Positions 26,234 to 35,041 are shown, counted from the first letter of the stretch. The stretch: 64,000 bases of DNA from UBA4416 sp048498515 (GCA_048498515.1 JBEHXV010000005.1:1-64000), one strand, 5' to 3'. Translations and numbers: made by a program. The notes: generated from the letters alone by a model not told the origin.

Positions 26234-27151
26234 ATGACGATGAATATGAAAAATTTCAGGTTAAACGCTAAAGTTATTGCTTTAGGTTTAACTTCCTTAT
26301 TAATTTATTCTTGCGGTGACCCAAAGAAGCCTGAAGAGGGTACGGGTGATGATTTACCGGATAACGATACTGTAAAAGCGGTAGCTTTAAATGTTGGTGG
26401 TGAGTTGTTCAGCGTTCCTTCTCCTATTCAAACGGCCTTATTGATCCAAAAATCGGGAGTTGCTTATGATAAAACGATCTTAAATGCGGGCAGCAAAAAT
26501 GGCCAGTATACCACTGATTTTTCACAATCACTGAACCTGGGTATCTATGGTGCCGATTTGGGTTATGTGAGCATGTATAATCAAACACAGGATGCCCTGG
26601 GTTACCTGGGCGCTGTAAAACAAATAGCAGATAAACTGGGAGTTTCTGCCGCGTTTGATCAACAAACCATGAAACGTATCAACGATAATATTTCCAACAA
26701 AGACAGTATGCTGGTATTAGTGGGTATTGCTTACCGTGCAAGCGATTCTTACCTTAAAACCAACAAACGTCCTGAAATAAGCAGCCTGATCCTTACCGGT
26801 GGCTGGTTGGAGAGTATGCATTTTTCCATTACAGCATACAATAAAAAACCAACGGATGGCATTAAATACCGTATTGCCGAACAAAAACAAGCGTTAAACA
26901 GCATTATCAAACTCATCAACTCACACAATATGCCTAATGCAGCCGACCTGGTAAAAGACCTGCAGGATTTGGCAAAAGTGTATGAAGGAGTAAGCACCAA
27001 ATACAACTTTGTGGAGCCTACAACCGATGAGGCTAAAAAAACCACATATATTAACAGTACTACCGAAATCACCATCAGTGATGAGCAATTGAAACAAATA
27101 GCAGAGAAAATAGCTGTTATGCGCGAAAAAATTGTGAATACAAAATCTTAA
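26234..27151 (+). CDS. Conserved exported lipoprotein of unknown function
   Basis: A 305-residue lipoprotein from ATG at 26234 (two more in-frame ATGs follow at 26240 and 26246). The signal LTSLLIYSCGD gives a lipobox with Cys near 26. An acidic linker (PKKPEEGTGDDLPDND) follows. The remaining 250 residues are mostly alpha-helical (for example LGYLGAVKQIADKLGVSAAF and YRASDSYLKTNKRPEISSLILTGGWLESMH). I recognise no catalytic motif. It begins a run of three exported unknowns (26.2-28.2 kb), 15 bp before the next, so at least the first two are likely co-transcribed. Confidence 0.78.
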   Translation: MTMNMKNFRLNAKVIALGLTSLLIYSCGDPKKPEEGTGDDLPDNDTVKAVALNVGGELFSVPSPIQTALLIQKSGVAYDKTILNAGSKNGQYTTDFSQSLNLGIYGADLGYVSMYNQTQDALGYLGAVKQIADKLGVSAAFDQQTMKRINDNISNKDSMLVLVGIAYRASDSYLKTNKRPEISSLILTGGWLESMHFSITAYNKKPTDGIKYRIAEQKQALNSIIKLINSHNMPNAADLVKDLQDLAKVYEGVSTKYNFVEPTTDEAKKTTYINSTTEITISDEQLKQIAEKIAVMREKIVNTKS

Positions 27152-27166
27152 TAACCACTTATTACT

Positions 27167-27598
27167 ATGAAGAAGAATCTATATAAATCACTTTTAGTTT
27201 TAGCGTTTGCCGGTTTATCCACTACCGCCAAGGCTCAATGCGATTCTATTGCAAGCTTATGTGCCAAGCATATCATTGCACAGTTCATTTCCGATGGACA
27301 ATCCTACCGTTCCCTGTTATTGAACTCGGAAGAAATGGCGGAGTTCCATACAACGTTTTTCGGCGAAACAACTTACCGTTTAGCTGCCTGCAGTGGTAAA
27401 ACAGATGGTAACCTTATTTTTAACATTTACGATCAGGACCGCCATTTATTATTTACCAATAAAAACTATTCAAATGCTCCTTACTGGGATTTTAAAGTAA
27501 AATCGACCTTGGAGTGTACTATTGAAGCCCAGCTGGATGCCAATAAAAATGCGGGCTCAGGTTGCGCGGTGATCTTAATAGGATTTAAACAAAAATAA
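27167..27598 (+). CDS. Small exported protein of unknown function
   Basis: A 143-residue protein with a clear signal peptide (residues 1-23, ending TAKAQ) and four or five Cys in the mature part (CDS, LCAKH, AACSGK, LECT, GCAV), so disulphides are likely. The mature sequence is predicted to be beta-rich (YRLAACSGKTDGNLIFNIYD). I do not recognise the family. It lies 15 bp after the lipoprotein gene and is followed by a strong terminator. Confidence 0.75.
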   Translation: MKKNLYKSLLVLAFAGLSTTAKAQCDSIASLCAKHIIAQFISDGQSYRSLLLNSEEMAEFHTTFFGETTYRLAACSGKTDGNLIFNIYDQDRHLLFTNKNYSNAPYWDFKVKSTLECTIEAQLDANKNAGSGCAVILIGFKQK

Positions 27599-27623
27599 TC
27601 ACACCATCAGCATTCATTTTAAT

Positions 27624-27656
27624 AAAGGATAAAGTGTAACGCTTTATCCTTTTTTT
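27624..27656 (+). terminator. Intrinsic terminator
   Basis: AAAGGATAAAG and CTTTATCCTTT form a perfect 11-bp stem with a 7-base loop, followed by a run of T. Confidence 0.88.
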
Positions 27657-27678
27657 ATACAACAAAAAAAGCAGAACT

Positions 27679-28182
27679 ATGAAACATTTATTTTTTATCT
27701 GTTCTCTGATCTTCTCTGTATCGGGCTTTGCCCAAACAACCTGTGAGTATACCCTGAGGCCCGATTCGGCTACCTTGCAATTACCAAAGAAAAAAGAAGC
27801 GGTTGAATTGCTGGAGGTGAAAATTAAAAACAATTACCAGGTACAATTCATTAAGCTTAATAAAAAGAATTACCTTAAGATCATTGTTCGTAACGACCTT
27901 GGTTTTGGAAAAACCGGTTCCTTGCTTTTAGCAACAGGCAAAAAGCAGATCTTTATCCGCACCATCACCCTTCAGGTCATCGATAAATCGTCGGGCTATT
28001 TTTTAATAGAGCTTAACGATTCGTTTTACCTGGATAATATTAAAGAATCGGGCATCTCAAAATTGGTATTCAACGAAGTGGTTGAGTTTGGCATTCCAAA
28101 ATCAGATGCAGACCTTATCGAAAAAGCTGCTGAGTGCTTCAACAGTGTAGTAAAAGACAATATCTGGTCAACTAAAAAATAA
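27679..28182 (+). CDS. Exported protein of unknown function
   Basis: A 167-residue protein with a signal peptide (residues 1-19, ending GFAQ). The mature part has one early and one late Cys and reads as alternating beta strands (YQVQFIKLNKKNYLKIIV, KQIFIRTITLQVI) followed by a C-terminal helix. No family is recognised. The terminator just upstream (27624-27656) separates it from the previous gene, so it likely has its own promoter. It is convergent with the thiamin TonB receptor across a 103-bp gap made of inverted phrases. Confidence 0.75.
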   Translation: MKHLFFICSLIFSVSGFAQTTCEYTLRPDSATLQLPKKKEAVELLEVKIKNNYQVQFIKLNKKNYLKIIVRNDLGFGKTGSLLLATGKKQIFIRTITLQVIDKSSGYFLIELNDSFYLDNIKESGISKLVFNEVVEFGIPKSDADLIEKAAECFNSVVKDNIWSTKK

Positions 28183-28189
28183 TAGGAAC

Positions 28190-28275
28190 ACAGATGAAAC
28201 TGATTTAACGGATTTACACAGATAATTTTTAAAAATCCGTGAAAATCTGCCTGATCTGTATTATCCGCGTTCCTA
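28190..28275. repeat. Dispersed phrase repeat between convergent genes
   Basis: Left half GGAACACAGATGA...GATTTAACGGATTT and right half AAATCCGTGAAAATCTGC...CCGCGTTCC are roughly reverse-complementary. The AATCCGT...AAAATCTGC phrase also occurs twice at 17005-17110. Confidence 0.6.
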
Positions 28276-28285
28276 TTGCTTTAAC

Positions 28286-30709
28286 TTAAAATTTCAAATT
28301 CAATCCTATCATAAAATGTGTTGGCGCAGCCGGAGCCAGGTAGTTTTGGCTGTACAAGACAGCGCCGGAAGAATAACTATAATTATAGCCATTGGTTTCG
28401 TAGCGTGTATTCGACAAGTTGTAGATCATGGCCATGAAGGAAATATCTTTGATGAGTTTTGTGTGAATGGTATAGTTCACACGGAAATCTGTGACAAAAT
28501 AATCGTGTATGGCTTTCTGATCGTTGGAGGTATTATCCAGGAATTGCTTGCCAACGTATTTGTTCAGGAAGGAGATCTCCAGGTTTTTAATTGGCTTTAA
28601 GGTAAGGTTAGCAGCGGCAATCACATTTGGAGAAAAGGAAATATCGGTGTTGGTGTGCATTACCGAATCCTGCGACGGATAAATATCATAGTTATCAATG
28701 TATTCTTTAAAATTAACCACCTTGTTTTGAGATAAGGTAATGTTCCCATTAAAAGAAGCATATTTGGTGATATTGGCATTCAACTCTACCTCACCCCCTC
28801 TTCTATAGCTACGCTCCACATTTACACGGTTATAAGCGCCAACATCGTTTATTTGTCCATTCAATACCAATTGGTTTTGGTACTCCATATCATATAAATT
28901 AACGGCAATACTTATTTCTTTAAAGCGATGCATAGCTCCAACTTCAAGATCCATCAGGCGTTCTGATTTAGGGCGACTTTTTACGGTAGATTGTACAAAA
29001 TCATCGCGGTTAGGTTCTTTATTGGCAATGCCATAGCTTGCATACACATTGGTGTTTCGTGTCACCAGGTAATTTAAACCCACCTTAGGATTAAAGAAGC
29101 CATAAGTAGCAACCATTTCCTGCGGAGTAACCAGAGACGTATCAAAACCCATAAAGGTGTAGTTAACCGAACGGTACTGAAGATCAATAAAGGCGGTTAA
29201 CTTATCCGTTGGCCTGATGGTTGTTTTTAAATAAATATTCCCATCTTTTTTTACCGCTTCGTCGCTATAGTACCTTGGTTTAAAATTAGTGGGGTCGCTA
29301 AACTGAGCCCACACCACTTCACCATTATGGCGACCATAGTATGTATTGTAACCGCCACCCAATACAAAACTCAACATGGATATTGGCTTGTAGCTGATGT
29401 TACCCAGTGCGCCAATAAAATCATTATCAAGCCATTTTCTCCTGATAAGATCGGTAGTAGCAATGGTATCGTTGGTAGTGTACACATCCGGCATTTTATA
29501 ATCACTTAAATATTCGCCTTGCCTATATTGTTCATAATAACCTTTTCCTTCGGTATAATGCCCTGTAAGGTTAAGGCTTAATTTACTGTTGAAGGTATGG
29601 ATGAAATGCAACTGGTAATTATCCTGGCGGTAATTATCGGTTTCATTGTCGTAATACTTTATGTTTCCATTGGCATCATAATACATACCGCAGGAGTTAA
29701 AAGTCCTGTTGCCCTTATCCAAACTGTCTTTTGGCACATAGTTCCAGGCCTGATAGGTTTTTTCCCAACCGCTGAACATAATGGCTTTGATAACCGATTT
29801 TTTTCCATAATAACCGCCCGATACATAAAATGATTTCAGTGCCGAGGAAGCCCTGTCGATATAGCCATCGCTGCTGATGCGGGATGCACGGGCATCGAAG
29901 GTAAAATGATCGTTAATGAGGCCGGTACCGGCACCAATCGTATTTTTGATGGTGTTAAATGATCCAAAGCTGTTATTAATGATGGCATATGGCTTTTCAT
30001 TCAACTGGTTGGTTTGCATATTAATGCTTGCGCCAAAAGCACCTGCGCCATTGGCCGAAGTTCCTACGCCACGTTGCACCTGGATATTGTTGGTGGATGA
30101 TAACAGGTCGGGCATATCCACAAAATAAGTTCCCTGGCTTTCGGCATCGTTTACCGGAACACCGTTAATGGTAACGTTGATCCTGGTTCCATCGGTTCCC
30201 CTAATGCGCATACCGGTATAACCCACACCGTTACCCGCGTCGGAATTAATGACTACCGAAGTAATGGAATTAAGTGCGTAAGGCAGGTCTTGCCCGAAAT
30301 TTTGTTTCTTAATTTCTTCCGCCGAAATGTCGTTGTGCGCGAAGGCCGATGTATTATCAACCCTTGTGGCGTTTACTGCCACCTCATCCAGTGATACATC
30401 TTCCTGCGATAACAGGATCTCGATCGTCATGTTGTCTTTCAGATCAATGGAATCTGTTTTTGGCTTATAGCCAACACATTTTGTGACTAATACATAAGCG
30501 CCGGGTTTCAGATTCTTAAATTCAAACAGGCCAGCGGCATTGGCCTGTGCCGAAAGAAAGGTGTTTTTTATACCTACAACTGAGAACGAAATTGCTTTTT
30601 TGTCGGGCGAGGATACAAATCCGCTCAGGGTGAATTGTGCCTGCGCCATAAAGGCGCAGAACGAAAACAAGGCGAAAGCCATTGCTTTTTTGGTGTTACT
30701 GGTGTTCAT
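28286..30709 (-). CDS. TonB-dependent receptor, probable thiamin transporter
   Basis: An 807-residue outer-membrane receptor from ATG at 30709 (an upstream in-frame start at 30745 lies in an A-rich leader and is unlikely). After a signal peptide (ending AQAQF) it has a CarboxypepD_reg-like domain (about 25-105, GFVSSPDKKAISFSVVGIK), a plug domain from about 120 (GVGYTGMRIRGTDGTRINVTINGVPVND, cited by position) and a 22-strand barrel ending in Phe. The substrate follows from context: a TPP riboswitch lies directly upstream (30769-30946), so thiamin or a derivative is likely. No pnuT, thiamin kinase or thi gene is adjacent, so the receptor appears to be a single-gene transcript. Confidence 0.92.
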   Translation of the reverse strand: MNTSNTKKAMAFALFSFCAFMAQAQFTLSGFVSSPDKKAISFSVVGIKNTFLSAQANAAGLFEFKNLKPGAYVLVTKCVGYKPKTDSIDLKDNMTIEILLSQEDVSLDEVAVNATRVDNTSAFAHNDISAEEIKKQNFGQDLPYALNSITSVVINSDAGNGVGYTGMRIRGTDGTRINVTINGVPVNDAESQGTYFVDMPDLLSSTNNIQVQRGVGTSANGAGAFGASINMQTNQLNEKPYAIINNSFGSFNTIKNTIGAGTGLINDHFTFDARASRISSDGYIDRASSALKSFYVSGGYYGKKSVIKAIMFSGWEKTYQAWNYVPKDSLDKGNRTFNSCGMYYDANGNIKYYDNETDNYRQDNYQLHFIHTFNSKLSLNLTGHYTEGKGYYEQYRQGEYLSDYKMPDVYTTNDTIATTDLIRRKWLDNDFIGALGNISYKPISMLSFVLGGGYNTYYGRHNGEVVWAQFSDPTNFKPRYYSDEAVKKDGNIYLKTTIRPTDKLTAFIDLQYRSVNYTFMGFDTSLVTPQEMVATYGFFNPKVGLNYLVTRNTNVYASYGIANKEPNRDDFVQSTVKSRPKSERLMDLEVGAMHRFKEISIAVNLYDMEYQNQLVLNGQINDVGAYNRVNVERSYRRGGEVELNANITKYASFNGNITLSQNKVVNFKEYIDNYDIYPSQDSVMHTNTDISFSPNVIAAANLTLKPIKNLEISFLNKYVGKQFLDNTSNDQKAIHDYFVTDFRVNYTIHTKLIKDISFMAMIYNLSNTRYETNGYNYSYSSGAVLYSQNYLAPAAPTHFMIGLNLKF

Positions 30710-30736
30710 TTTTTTATTTTTTTTAATGTTAATAAT

Positions 30737-30761
30737 CAATGCCACTAGGGTTGTGACATTG
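30737..30761 (-). promoter_or_regulatory. Leader hairpin, possible riboswitch expression platform
   Basis: CAATGTCAC and GTGGCATTG form a 9-bp stem (one G-U) with loop AACCCTA. The loop CCCTA is complementary to the TAGGG in the conserved GTAGGGA of the riboswitch (30775-30780). No U-run follows, so control of translation is more likely than termination (inference). Confidence 0.4.
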
Positions 30762-30768
30762 TTGTTAA

Positions 30769-30946
30769 CTGTTTCCCTACGCAGGCATTACCCTGATCAG
30801 GTGCATACACGCAAACGTTTGGCGCTTGTTTGTATTGGGTATAATCTCAGCTTGAGGAAATGAGAAATTTTAAATTTTATATTATAAATGGCGCCATTTA
30901 TAATTTTTTATTTACCATTCAACATCTCTTTAAGCACCCCTAAAAG
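30769..30946 (-). ncRNA. TPP riboswitch (THI element) with long P3 insert
   Basis: On the minus strand the element shows GGGGTGC (30940-30934), CTGAGATTATACCC, ACCTGATCAGGGTAATGCC and GCGTAGGGAA, which are the conserved cores of the thiamin pyrophosphate riboswitch. GGGGT pairs with ACCC (P2) and GCTT with AAGC (P3 base). Between these last two lies an unusually long arm with a perfect palindrome at 30881-30904. P1 (CTTTT/AACAG) is weak. The element ends 60 nt before the receptor ATG. Confidence 0.93.
30881..30904. repeat. Perfect 24-bp palindrome inside riboswitch arm
   Basis: ATTATAAATGGC is followed directly by its exact reverse complement GCCATTTATAAT. In RNA it would extend the P3 arm; in DNA it could be an operator or the remains of an insertion. 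Confidence 0.85.
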
Positions 30947-31027
30947 ATCTGCCGCAAATGTAATTATTTTTTTGAAATAAAATTTAAAATGTAAAACACT
31001 CTAATTTGCGTTATCTTAGCTCCTGCA

Positions 31028-32875
31028 ATGAAACCGGGAAAATACAGGGATATTTTAGTGTTTATGGCAATAGCCTGCCTCATTACCATTTCCTTCTTCC
31101 CGCTTTTCAGGGCCGATTTTTTGGATTGGGACGACCTGGATTATGTTAAAAATAATCCTTCGGTACAGTCTTTTTCATTGGAAAACCTGAAAGCTTATTT
31201 TTCTACTTCATATCTGGGCAACTACCATCCGCTTACCATGCTCTCGTACCTGCTTGATTACCTGGCGGGCAAAGGCCAGCCTTTCCTCTTTCACACCACC
31301 AATGTGTTGCTTCATGTTTTTAACAGCTGCCTTGTTTATGTGCTGCTAAAATCGGTTACCAATCGCATTAGCATACCAATCATCACGGTCTTATTATTTG
31401 CCTTGCACCCGCTTGCAGTAGAATCGGTTGGCTGGATAGCTGAACGTAAGAACCTGCTTTACACGTTTTTCTTTTTGGCATCTACGTTATACTATATAAA
31501 ATACCTAAGCACAGAGCATAAAAAGTTTTACTGGCTTTGTTTTTTATGTTTTATTCTTTCGCTCTTGTCAAAAGGGCAGGCGGTTACCTTGCCTCTCACT
31601 TTGTTGGGACTTAGCTGGTTCATTAAAAAACAGTTTTATGTTAAACAAGGGCTGCGCAACCTGTGGCCTTTCTTTTTGCTCTCGCTGGTGTTTGGCATTA
31701 TTGCCGTTCTCTCGCAACAAAAAGATGGCTATGTCAATCACAGCATAAACACAAGTAGTATCGAAAAAATCTCCGTCGCAGCCTACTCCTACACCAGTTA
31801 TATCTTTAAGATCCTCTTCCCTATAAACCTCTCGGCCTTTTATCCTTTCCCAAAAACAGTAAGTCCTTTATTATTATTTTATCTGGTCCCGGTTTTAGGG
31901 ATTTTGGGTTTATTTGCATACGCTGTAAAAAAACAGATGTACGCCTTAGCTGCCCTTATCTTCATCTTTACATCCAACATTATTTTTGTGATACAGGTAT
32001 TGCCATTAGGCGGTTTCATTTATGCCGACCGCTATACTTACATTCCTTCTATTTGTATTTTCGTTCTTGTTGCATATCTCGTATCTATGCTGTTACATTC
32101 AAGGCATAAAATTGCTGCACCAATAAGCTGTGCGCTAGTTCTCACGGTTTGCGCTTTTATGACTTTTAACCGAAGTAAAACGTTTAGGGATACCCATTCG
32201 TTTTTAAGCGATATCTTAAGCAAATACCCCGATGATGAAGTAACCTTAAATAGTATGGCTGCTTTATTATCTAAAAAAGGCGATTACCAAACCGCGTTGA
32301 GCTATAGTAACAAAGCCACAACTGCCGACCCGAATTATTTTCAGGCGTATTTTAATAAAGGACTTATTTACAACAAACTCAATGATCCCAAAAAGGCGTT
32401 GGAAAATTTTCAAAAATGCGTTTCGCTGGAGCCGGCTTATTACGAAGCTTATTATGGCATTGCACAACTACTGATCGCTGAAAACTTGCACCGACAAGCT
32501 TTAGAGAACCTGGATAAAGTAATTGCCATAAAAAACGATTATAAACAAGCCTATTATTTAAGAGGTTTGTGTTTTGCTTTTTTGAAGCACAATGGAGATG
32601 CCATACGCGATTATAATACAGCACAACAGCTTGGCCTCAACAGTGAATTATTATTTACCAACCGCGCTATTACGTATGGCGAAACAGGCAATTTTAATAA
32701 AGCCATCAGCGATCTGAATGCTGCTATTGCCATTAATCCGCAATCGGCACAATGTTTTTACCTTAGAGGCATTGCTAAACTGCAGTCAGGAAACAATGGT
32801 TGCAACGACCTGTTACAAGCCAGGCAATTGGGTTTTGTCAATGCGGAGAAGGCATTGAGTGCCTACTGCCACTAA
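31028..32875 (+). CDS. TMTC-like GT-C glycosyltransferase with TPR tail (C)
   Basis: A 615-residue third member of the family at 8769-12239. The first outside loop has FLDWDDLDYV with paired Asp, followed by NYHPLTMLSYLLDY, the ALHPLAVESVGWIAERKN segment, SLLSKGQAVTLP, and YADRYTYIPSICIFV, then about six TPR units (FNKGLIYNKLNDPKKALENF, cited in part). It is more similar to the general TMTC/DUF1736 pattern (HPL..ESV.W..ERKN) than to the tandem pair, so it is an older paralogue. It has a TATCTTAG box 8 bp upstream of the ATG, hinting at a very short leader. Acceptor and sugar are unknown. Confidence 0.83.
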   Translation: MKPGKYRDILVFMAIACLITISFFPLFRADFLDWDDLDYVKNNPSVQSFSLENLKAYFSTSYLGNYHPLTMLSYLLDYLAGKGQPFLFHTTNVLLHVFNSCLVYVLLKSVTNRISIPIITVLLFALHPLAVESVGWIAERKNLLYTFFFLASTLYYIKYLSTEHKKFYWLCFLCFILSLLSKGQAVTLPLTLLGLSWFIKKQFYVKQGLRNLWPFFLLSLVFGIIAVLSQQKDGYVNHSINTSSIEKISVAAYSYTSYIFKILFPINLSAFYPFPKTVSPLLLFYLVPVLGILGLFAYAVKKQMYALAALIFIFTSNIIFVIQVLPLGGFIYADRYTYIPSICIFVLVAYLVSMLLHSRHKIAAPISCALVLTVCAFMTFNRSKTFRDTHSFLSDILSKYPDDEVTLNSMAALLSKKGDYQTALSYSNKATTADPNYFQAYFNKGLIYNKLNDPKKALENFQKCVSLEPAYYEAYYGIAQLLIAENLHRQALENLDKVIAIKNDYKQAYYLRGLCFAFLKHNGDAIRDYNTAQQLGLNSELLFTNRAITYGETGNFNKAISDLNAAIAINPQSAQCFYLRGIAKLQSGNNGCNDLLQARQLGFVNAEKALSAYCH

Positions 32876-32891
32876 ATAATTTACGTAAATT

Positions 32892-32966
32892 AAACACAGA
32901 GGTTTTGAGATTTAGAGGAGGCACAGAAATAAAAATCTCTGTGTTTATTTTTTTTACTCTGTGTTA
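32892..32966. repeat. Inverted repeat between convergent genes
   Basis: AAACACAGAG (32892-32901) can pair with CTCTGTGTTT (32937-32946) or CTCTGTGTTA (32957-32966). It lies between the TMTC-like gene and murI and may serve as a terminator for both. Confidence 0.65.
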
Positions 32967-32992
32967 AAAATGCAATACTAGCAAATTGGCTA

Positions 32993-33823
32993 CTACAAGC
33001 TCAAATGCTTCGACTTCACGTCCTCCCCAAAAAACAAACTGGCATGTTTATCAAACTGTTCAGCCGAGTCGGTGGTGTAAAACTCCCTTTTTCCTGATCG
33101 AGAAATTTTTTCTTCCATTTCTGGATGGCGGAACAAATAATCCAACAATCCATGAGAAACAATAGAACCTTGTGTTAGCAGCGTAATATTTTCCGGCAGG
33201 TATTTCTGAATCACCGGTTTCAATAAAGGGTAATGTGTGCATGCAAGGATAAGTGTATCGATCTGCGATGATTGTTTTAATAGCTGATCAATGTATTTCT
33301 TCACAAAATGATCGGTGCCCGCATTGTTGAGCTCATTGTTCTCGATCAGTGGTACCCACATAGGACAAGCTTCCTGGAACACTTTAATGTCAGGAAAAAA
33401 TTTCTCGATCTCGATCACATACGATTCGGAGGATACAGTGCCGCTGGTAGCAAAAATGCCCACCTGCCTGGTTTTGCTATAGTTTCCAACCACTTCGGTA
33501 GTTGGCCTGATAACACCAAGTACTCTTTTTTTAGGATCGATCAAGGGAAGGTCTTTTTGCTGTATGGTTCTCAGCGCCTTTGCCGATGCCGTATTGCAAG
33601 CCAGGATCACCAATTCGCAACCTTTATCAAACAACTCATTCACACACTGCAGTGTGTATTCATACACGGTATCAAAGGAACGCGAACCATAAGGCGCACG
33701 CGCATTATCGCCCAGGTACAAATAATCGTACTGCGGCATTTTGGCAACTAATTCTTTTAGTATTGTGAGGCCTCCGTAACCCGAGTCGAAGACACCAATG
33801 GGCGAATATGTACTTTTAGTAAT
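32993..33823 (-). CDS. murI: Glutamate racemase, non-standard start codon
   Basis: MurI makes D-glutamate for peptidoglycan. The conserved N-terminus IGVFDSGYGGLTILKEL is encoded at about 33740-33797, upstream of the first ATG (33739, MPQYDY), so an ATG-started protein would lack the catalytic Asp-Ser motif. No ATG, GTG or TTG occurs in this frame between the upstream TAG and that motif. The best start is one of several ATT codons at 33823-33835 (giving ITKSTYSPIGVFDSG and about 276 residues, a normal length). The Cys motifs LACNTASA (near 75) and LACTHYPLL (near 193) are intact. The coordinates use ATT at 33823. Confidence 0.85.
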   Translation of the reverse strand: MTKSTYSPIGVFDSGYGGLTILKELVAKMPQYDYLYLGDNARAPYGSRSFDTVYEYTLQCVNELFDKGCELVILACNTASAKALRTIQQKDLPLIDPKKRVLGVIRPTTEVVGNYSKTRQVGIFATSGTVSSESYVIEIEKFFPDIKVFQEACPMWVPLIENNELNNAGTDHFVKKYIDQLLKQSSQIDTLILACTHYPLLKPVIQKYLPENITLLTQGSIVSHGLLDYLFRHPEMEEKISRSGKREFYTTDSAEQFDKHASLFFGEDVKSKHLSL

Positions 33824-33893
33824 AATAATGGCAATATTAACAAATAACAGGGAATATTGTGGAATTTTAAGTATTTTTAGGCTCCTTGTCCCC

Positions 33894-33901
33894 TAACTTT
33901 A
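33894..33901 (+). promoter_or_regulatory. Candidate -7 box for desaturase
   Basis: TAACTTTA matches TAnnTTTG except at the last base, 24 bp before the desaturase ATG. Confidence 0.35.
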
Positions 33902-33925
33902 TAATTTATACTTAATATACACTTA

Positions 33926-35041
33926 ATGACATTTTCCCCCATCCGTTTTATTGACAAAGACAAAGACAAAGCTTTATTTTTTGCAACCCTCCGTAAGCGC
34001 GTCGACTCTTATTTTAAAGAAAACAAGATCTCCAAACATTACAATTCAACAATGGTTATTAAAACCATTATTTTATTAAGTGCTTATTTACTGCCCTTCA
34101 TTTACATTCTGGTATTTAATCCACCGTTTAATATTGCCTTAATATTATGGACCGTTATGGGCTTTGGCTTATCCGGCATTGGCATGAGTGTGATGCACGA
34201 TGCCAATCATGGTGCTTACTCTTCGAGTCACAAAACCAATTACTGGCTGGGCCATACGTTGAATTTATTAGGCGGCTCGGTTTTCAACTGGAAACTGCAG
34301 CACAATGTGATGCACCATACCTATACCAATATTCATGATTACGATGATGATATTGCAGATAAGCTGATCTTAAAATTTAACCCGCATACCAAAGTAAAAT
34401 GGTATCATAAGTTACAGGTAGTGTATGCCTTTTTATTTTATGGCATTTTAACCCTGTACTGGGCCTTGTTAAAAGATTTTATCCAGTTCAACAAATACAC
34501 CAAACAAGGTGTAAATTCAAGTACGAAAGCACAAAACAGGGTTATCTGGTTCAAAATATTTTTAAGTAAAGTCATTTACTGGGCAGTGATCTTCGGACTT
34601 CCTGTATTGGTGATCGGAATTCCTTTTTCGCAAATTTTGCTGGGCTTTTTATTAATGCAGTTCATTGCCGGTGTGGTGTTAACGGTTGTATTTCAATTGG
34701 CACATACGGTTGAGGGCACTACGCATCCCCTGCCGGGCACAGATATGACCATTGAAAATAACTGGGCGGTTCATCAAATGAACACCACCGTTAACTTCTC
34801 TCGCAAAAGCAAATGGATTTCATGGTATGTTGGCGGATTGAATTTTCAGGTGGAGCACCATTTATTTCCAACCATCTGCCATGTGCATTACCCGGCTGTT
34901 TCGGAAATTGTAAAAGCCACGGCCGAAGAATTTGGCGTGCCTTACCTTGAGAACGAAACATTTGGAAAAGCGTTAAAATCACACGTCAATGCCATTATCA
35001 GCTTCGGGAAAATGCCGGATTTGAATGAGGCTATTGGATAG
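33926..35041 (+). CDS. Membrane fatty acid desaturase (acyl-CoA/acyl-lipid type)
   Basis: A 371-residue integral membrane di-iron desaturase that introduces a double bond into fatty acyl chains. The three His boxes are visible: HDANHG near 91, HNVMHHTYTN near 126, and QVEHHLFP near 309. Four hydrophobic segments surround them (for example TIILLSAYLLPFIYILVF, VIYWAVIFGLPVLVIGI). There is no fused cytochrome b5 domain, so it relies on a separate ferredoxin or cytochrome. It resembles front-end or linoleoyl-CoA-type desaturases of Bacteroidota; the position of desaturation cannot be told. Confidence 0.92.
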   Translation: MTFSPIRFIDKDKDKALFFATLRKRVDSYFKENKISKHYNSTMVIKTIILLSAYLLPFIYILVFNPPFNIALILWTVMGFGLSGIGMSVMHDANHGAYSSSHKTNYWLGHTLNLLGGSVFNWKLQHNVMHHTYTNIHDYDDDIADKLILKFNPHTKVKWYHKLQVVYAFLFYGILTLYWALLKDFIQFNKYTKQGVNSSTKAQNRVIWFKIFLSKVIYWAVIFGLPVLVIGIPFSQILLGFLLMQFIAGVVLTVVFQLAHTVEGTTHPLPGTDMTIENNWAVHQMNTTVNFSRKSKWISWYVGGLNFQVEHHLFPTICHVHYPAVSEIVKATAEEFGVPYLENETFGKALKSHVNAIISFGKMPDLNEAIG

